From Akkermansiaceae bacterium UBA956 (GTDB lineage: Bacteria; Verrucomicrobiota; Verrucomicrobiia; Verrucomicrobiales; Akkermansiaceae), in contig DBCO01000010.1 of NCBI GenBank assembly GCA_002293145.1, forward strand, positions 276,245 through 340,244: a stretch of 64,000 bases of DNA, read 5' to 3'. Shown here one piece after another: positions 60,242 to 64,000 of the stretch. A program made the translations under genes and the position numbers. Every line of letters starts with the position of its first letter. Positions within the stretch are counted from its first letter, which is position 1. The notes below the pieces were generated by a model. The model had not been told where the DNA came from. It did not search any database and saw only the letters and a list, made by a program, of their open reading frames with translations.

Positions 60242-62813
60242 GAGATTGAGGTGTGAGTTGTGAAGTTTCTTTGGGGACCTTGGCGAGCACGACGCGGAAA
60301 CCGTGGAGGTTGTCGCGTTTTTTCGGATCTTTCTGGGTTTTCCGATAGGTGATCGAGAGGTGATAATCTCTGTAATTGTTCCAGCCGCCGCCACGCAATA
60401 CCCCTTGCTCGCTGGTGCTGCTATAGATGTCTGAGACCCACTCATGGACATTGCCTGAGATGTCGTGGAGGCCATGGAGGTTGGCGGTGAAAGTACCGAC
60501 GGGTGAGGTTTTGTCAAAGCCGTCATTGTAGCCGACGATGATGAGAGAGTTGTTGACGCTGCCTGCTTTGGCGGCGGCCTCGTCGGCAAAATTCCCCGAG
60601 CCTGGAGGTGGTGGCCAGGTTTTGCCCCATGGCCAAATTTTCTGATCTAGACCTTCGCGTTGCGCGGGCGTGTTGCCCACATCATTTCCCAGCCCAGCCA
60701 TAGTCGACCATTCGAGGTCGGTGGGTAAGCGGTATTCGTGAGAAAACTGAATGCGTTCCTCCTTGCGCTCGCGGAGGGTGAGCCATTCGCAAAAAGCATT
60801 GGCGTCATCGCGACTGATGAACACCACGGGGTGATCATCGCTTTGCGCAAAATCAGGAACCGGACTAGGCGGGCGATTGGTTTCTTTCACAAACATGGCG
60901 TAATCACGGACGCGGGTTTCCCATGCCGCAACCATCAGGCTATCACCCACGGGCATGAATTTCATGCCGAGGGCGTTTTCCCAAGGTCGGCCGAAGAAGA
61001 CGCTTTGGTTGCGCTGGAGCTCGATGTTGAGTTGCACACGCTCGCCATTTTGCAGATTGATTTGTTGCGTTTGCGGCTTGTAGCCATCGAGCAAAAACAT
61101 CAGATCGACGGGGCCGGGGCGGATTTTCCCTAATACCGTGGAGCCGGTGATGCGGCCTCGCGATTCATCATTGACGTATACTTCGACACCTTCGGGCAGG
61201 GTGACGAGCTCGATCGAGCCGTAGGGTACTTGGCGCACGATGACGCGGAAGGGTTTGAAATTTTTGGCACGCGCCTCGTCGTTGAGATTGGGGTGCTCGA
61301 AACTCGACTCGATGCGCGGCAGGATTTCCTGGTCGTTGGTGAGATACGATGGCGTCGCACCGCGTTGGTGCCAGCGGCAAAAGAGCTCGGCTTCGCTAGC
61401 GGAGGTGATCACGATGCGCGATGGCTTGCCGTTTTGCGAAATCTCGATGATTTGGCCAATGTCAGCGGGGCGTTTTTCGGCATTGAGATACAGTTGCCAC
61501 ACGCGTTCCGGAAGGTAGTCATTGGAGACGTGCATTTCGTCTTCGGGCAAATAACGGATACCGAGGTGATCGCTCCACGACTCGCCGATGCGCGGTGGTG
61601 AGTAGACTTTCAGACTGCCGCCTAACAAATGGGGCTCGCTTGATTCTTGGACTGTGTGCTCTAACAGCATTTCTTGGTAGCCATTTTTGCGAAGCACAAA
61701 TTTGAGCGCTGTACCGACGGGGTAGGTGAGCACTGCGGTCTGAGTCTCGCCGAGATATAGTTCATTTTCATCGAATACTGTGGCATTTTCGGGCTCGCTG
61801 AAAATTTTGATCTGTCCGGTTTTTTGAACTGGCTGCGTGAGGACAGGGACGTTGCCGATGATCCCTTGGACCCAATTTTGCACGGAGCTTACGGGGATGA
61901 ATTTCCAGGCAAGAAAGCCGATGCCTGCGAGCAAAATGAGCAGGGTCATCATCACGCTTGCACCACGGCTACGGCGTCGGCGTTTGCCGCGTTGGATGCG
62001 GCGCAGAGCATCGGCGAGTTCGGCAGCCGTGCTGATCGTGCGCTTGGAGAGTTGGGGCTCGCAGACATCGCAAATAATACGATTGAGCGCGAGCCACTTT
62101 TTTTTCTGATCGCCTTGCGGAAGTTCATCGGGCAGCTCGGGGAAATCGAGCCTGTCCTTGCCCGTGGCAATTTCATAAAGCACTTTGCCTAACGAATACA
62201 CATCAGCCTGTGCGGAACCTGGTCCTTCTGGTGGCACAAATCCTTCTGTACCGACAAAGGTACGCTGTCCACGAGCGGCGACGAGACCGATGTCGGCCAG
62301 CTTGGCTTTTCCGCCGACGAAGATGATGTTCGAGGGCTTGACATCGCGGTGAGCGAGGCCTTTTCCGTGCAGGTGACCGAGGGCGTCGGAGAGACGTAGG
62401 CCAACCTCAATGCATTCATCAATGGGGAATTGCTTGGCCTTGGTGTCTTTGCTGTCGGCACGTAGTGTGCGAGGTTCATACTCGACGGGATGGATTTCCG
62501 TGCCCCGGTGAATGTCATCACCCAACTCCATCACATAGTAGTAAAAGGAGTGGCGGTCAGGGCTGCGGCCGACGTGCAGGACGTTCACTAGACCCGGGTG
62601 ATCACGCGAAATAGGCTCGAAGCGGAGGATTCCCTCGAACTCGCGCTCGAAGGTGCGTTCGTCCTCGAAGTCTTCGCGCCAGACGACTTTCACTGCGCGC
62701 ATCGCTCCGGTCACGCCACGTGCAAGCCACACCTCGCCATAGGCACCGCCGCCGATTTTGCGGAGCACTTCATGGTCGGGTATGCTGGGGAGTGGTCGTT
62801 GCTTAGTCGGCAT
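60222..62813 (-). CDS. Ser/Thr protein kinase with PEGA and FGE-fold domains
   Basis: An 863-residue membrane protein. The kinase domain (about 15-275) has IGGGAYGEVWLAR, the ATP lysine (K42), and HRDVKPSN with catalytic D157. The usual DFG is DIG (174-176). A membrane helix lies near residues 288-305. The periplasmic part has PEGA-like repeats (about 330-400 and 535-600) and a formylglycine-generating-enzyme-fold domain (about 612-855, with GNVHEWVSD and RGGGWNNYRDYHLS). The FGE copper cysteines are absent, so this domain probably binds a ligand rather than oxidising cysteine. It overlaps the sigma factor stop by 11 bases, and the pair is a common PVC signalling arrangement. Confidence 0.88.
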   Translation of the reverse strand: MPTKQRPLPSIPDHEVLRKIGGGAYGEVWLARGVTGAMRAVKVVWREDFEDERTFEREFEGILRFEPISRDHPGLVNVLHVGRSPDRHSFYYYVMELGDDIHRGTEIHPVEYEPRTLRADSKDTKAKQFPIDECIEVGLRLSDALGHLHGKGLAHRDVKPSNIIFVGGKAKLADIGLVAARGQRTFVGTEGFVPPEGPGSAQADVYSLGKVLYEIATGKDRLDFPELPDELPQGDQKKKWLALNRIICDVCEPQLSKRTISTAAELADALRRIQRGKRRRRSRGASVMMTLLILLAGIGFLAWKFIPVSSVQNWVQGIIGNVPVLTQPVQKTGQIKIFSEPENATVFDENELYLGETQTAVLTYPVGTALKFVLRKNGYQEMLLEHTVQESSEPHLLGGSLKVYSPPRIGESWSDHLGIRYLPEDEMHVSNDYLPERVWQLYLNAEKRPADIGQIIEISQNGKPSRIVITSASEAELFCRWHQRGATPSYLTNDQEILPRIESSFEHPNLNDEARAKNFKPFRVIVRQVPYGSIELVTLPEGVEVYVNDESRGRITGSTVLGKIRPGPVDLMFLLDGYKPQTQQINLQNGERVQLNIELQRNQSVFFGRPWENALGMKFMPVGDSLMVAAWETRVRDYAMFVKETNRPPSPVPDFAQSDDHPVVFISRDDANAFCEWLTLRERKEERIQFSHEYRLPTDLEWSTMAGLGNDVGNTPAQREGLDQKIWPWGKTWPPPPGSGNFADEAAAKAGSVNNSLIIVGYNDGFDKTSPVGTFTANLHGLHDISGNVHEWVSDIYSSTSEQGVLRGGGWNNYRDYHLSITYRKTQKDPKKRDNLHGFRVVLAKVPKETSQLTPQSHGRNPH

Positions 62814-63462
62814 CTTGACGGAGTTTTTCCAATTCTTTTTTCAATACCGAACCGACGCGGTGTTTGGCCAGATAGACTTGCGCCATGCTCACGCCGAGAT
62901 GTTTTTGCACCTTCGTTGCTTCCCATTCGCGGAGCACGTAGTAGTCGAAAATTTGGTATTGTTTCGGAGAAACTTGGGCCTTCACGCGGGTGAGTGCGGC
63001 ATCTGCCATGTTGCGCCGCCACTCGGCGTCCCAGACGCGATCGAGCGGAATGCCGTTCGGGTCCTCAAAGCGGTCGATCACCGCGGTTTTGCGCTCGTCA
63101 CCCCAGTCGCTGCTGTTCATGGAGGTGTCTTTTTTGCGCTTGCGGAATTGATCGTTGATGCGCCAGCGGGTCATGTTCATGAGCCACGATTTGAATGATC
63201 CTTGCTCGGGATCGTAGAGCTTTTTCTTGCTCTGCTTGGCGATGGATAAAATGGTTTCCTGCACACAATCGAAGGCTTCATCGGAGCGCAAGCCGGCCTT
63301 GATGGCAACGGCGTAAATCAGCTTCCAGTAGGTCTGATAAAACTCATCCCAGGTCTTCTGGTCTTCCCAGTTATCGAGCCGCGCGATCAAGCTCTTGCGC
63401 GTTTTGGCACAGATGGCGGCTAGCGCTACGTCTTGTTCTGGGTCTTTTTCCTCTTCGCTCAT
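62803..63462 (-). CDS. ECF-like RNA polymerase sigma factor
   Basis: A 219-residue sigma factor (a leader from 63480 is open but less likely). Region 2 (about 45-115) holds WKLIYAVAIKAGLRSDEAFD, DCVQETILSIAK and FKSWLMNMTRWRINDQFRKR. Region 4 (about 160-215) holds KYQIFDYYVLREWEATKVQK-like text with a helix-turn-helix (LGVSMAQVYLAKHRV). PVC ECF factors of this group are usually next to a Ser/Thr kinase that controls them, as here. The target genes are unknown. Start at 63462 (MSEEEKDPEQD) is the usual family start. Confidence 0.88.
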   Translation of the reverse strand: MSEEEKDPEQDVALAAICAKTRKSLIARLDNWEDQKTWDEFYQTYWKLIYAVAIKAGLRSDEAFDCVQETILSIAKQSKKKLYDPEQGSFKSWLMNMTRWRINDQFRKRKKDTSMNSSDWGDERKTAVIDRFEDPNGIPLDRVWDAEWRRNMADAALTRVKAQVSPKQYQIFDYYVLREWEATKVQKHLGVSMAQVYLAKHRVGSVLKKELEKLRQDAD

Positions 63463-63660
63463 CGGCGGGAGGTATAGCACAGAACTGGGGGCTTGTCTCC
63501 AGTAGTTTCTTGGGACTTTTTAATTTTTATGGGGATGCTCTAAAAATACGAGAAAGCGCAGGATCAAAGCATTTATTTACAAGGGAAAATTTTTCATTCA
63601 ATGTGATTGGTTATTCACTTGCAATCCTCTGACTCACCCCCAGGAGACCCACGGCGCGTC

Positions 63661-63795
63661 ATGTCTCACAACACCCCATCTTCCGATCATTCATCCGCTC
63701 AGGTCGCTGCGATTGCTCGTAACAAAGAGCGCGCACAAGCAGAATCGGAAGCAGTTCTCGAGCCGCGGGTCTCAATTCGGAGGACGGCCTCTTGA
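63661..63795 (+). CDS. short open frame, possibly a truncated gene
   Basis: Forty-four codons from ATG 63661 with AGGAG about 18 bases ahead. The product is hydrophilic (SAQVAAIARNKERAQAESEA) and unlike any family I know. It ends 35 bases before copy C of the repeat. It might be the start of a gene cut by that element, or chance. An upstream ATG at 63607 gives a longer frame. Confidence 0.25.
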   Translation: MSHNTPSSDHSSAQVAAIARNKERAQAESEAVLEPRVSIRRTAS

Positions 63796-63830
63796 TCATT
63801 GCGACGTCTTCTGGTGTCGGATCCGGGTGT

Positions 63831-64000
63831 AACTGAAACTAGTGGTCAAGCGGCAGGCTGGCAAAAATTTTAAGTTAGCCTAGATCCCAGAGTATGGGGA
63901 AATTAGTCGTGATGGAGGCAAATTGAAACAGAATTTCAGAATTTTCAAAATTTCAGAATTGAGAAGAAGGCAGGAGTTACTAGGTGATTTGTTATTGGTT
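63831..64000 (+). repeat. 230-bp dispersed repeat, copy C (cut by window end)
   Basis: It matches copy A from TAACTGAAACT on, with an 18-base internal duplication of TTTCAAAATTTCAGAATT type around 63950. The element continues past the window. Confidence 0.85.

Larger units (their letters stand above)
63463..64000. other. gene-poor stretch, promoter side of the sigma factor and a repeat
   Basis: It holds a possible short gene (63661-63795) and copy C of the 230-bp repeat, which runs out of the window. The first 180 bases should carry the promoter of the sigma factor/kinase unit on the minus strand, but I see no clear boxes. Confidence 0.5.

Noticed and set aside
59834..60589. 251-codon form of the OsmC gene
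   Set aside because: The extra N-terminal part lies inside the kinase gene in another frame and has no OsmC features.
60222..61000. Active formylglycine-generating enzyme domain
   Set aside because: The catalytic cysteine pair is missing, so only the fold is kept.

Overview
The window is a stretch of chromosome from a member of the phylum Verrucomicrobiota, most likely class Verrucomicrobiae. Marker families point this way: a Verru_Chthon cassette protein A, a TIGR02597-like protein, a PEP-CTERM protein, a DUF1501/PPC pair, a ThuA plus PVC-type CxxCH cytochrome, and an ECF sigma factor next to a Ser/Thr kinase. The genus cannot be read from the sequence. There is no prophage, integrase, intact insertion sequence, CRISPR array or rRNA operon.

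Layout. 1-9906 (+): the end of an ABC exporter, a pseudopilin-like Verru_Chthon protein A, a small exported protein and a 1554-residue modular surface protein. 10005-20915 (mostly -): a lone MoxR ATPase, a damaged toxin-antitoxin pair (+), a LolA-like protein, a thioredoxin, the PPC/DUF1501 pair, a PBP2-type transpeptidase and threonine deaminase. 20916-22216 is a repeat-rich gap that hides the signal recognition particle RNA on the minus strand. 22217-23942 (+): a two-gene exported unit (TIGR02597 and PEP-CTERM) with its own terminator. 24265-28472 (-): aroK, queG, a NosR-like membrane flavoprotein and its likely flavin transferase ApbE. 28724-37486: an acyltransferase, a peroxiredoxin, tRNA-Met, DNA polymerase III alpha and a four-part ThuA-cytochrome protein. 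37795-45742 (+): a compact seven-gene MoxR/Bat operon with overlapping stop and start codons. 45786-56325: mixed metabolic and RNA-processing genes (sugar isomerase, beta-CASP nuclease, AI-2E-family permease, intradiol dioxygenase, esterase, tRNA-His, RNase III, RluA, CysK, GDSL hydrolase). 56674-63462 (-): a family 2 glycosidase, OsmC, and an ECF sigma factor with a kinase/FGE-fold protein.

How the genes fit together. Much of the coding capacity serves the cell envelope: exported adhesin-like proteins, secreted hydrolases, a periplasmic cytochrome, peptidoglycan synthesis, and the Bat complex with its AAA chaperone. The NosR-like protein has two motifs for covalent FMN, and ApbE is the enzyme class that attaches that FMN. 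The sigma factor and kinase overlap and probably form one signalling unit.

The most striking non-coding content is decay and repetition: a frameshifted ParE-type toxin, a fused HicB/HicA relic, a headless fasciclin gene, remnants of an IS30-type transposase and other genes, and several dispersed repeat families. These include a roughly 230-bp element present three times. No gene cluster stands out as a clearly new biochemical system. The best leads are the 230-bp repeat, the SRP RNA with an unusual apical loop, and the unusual domain fusions.
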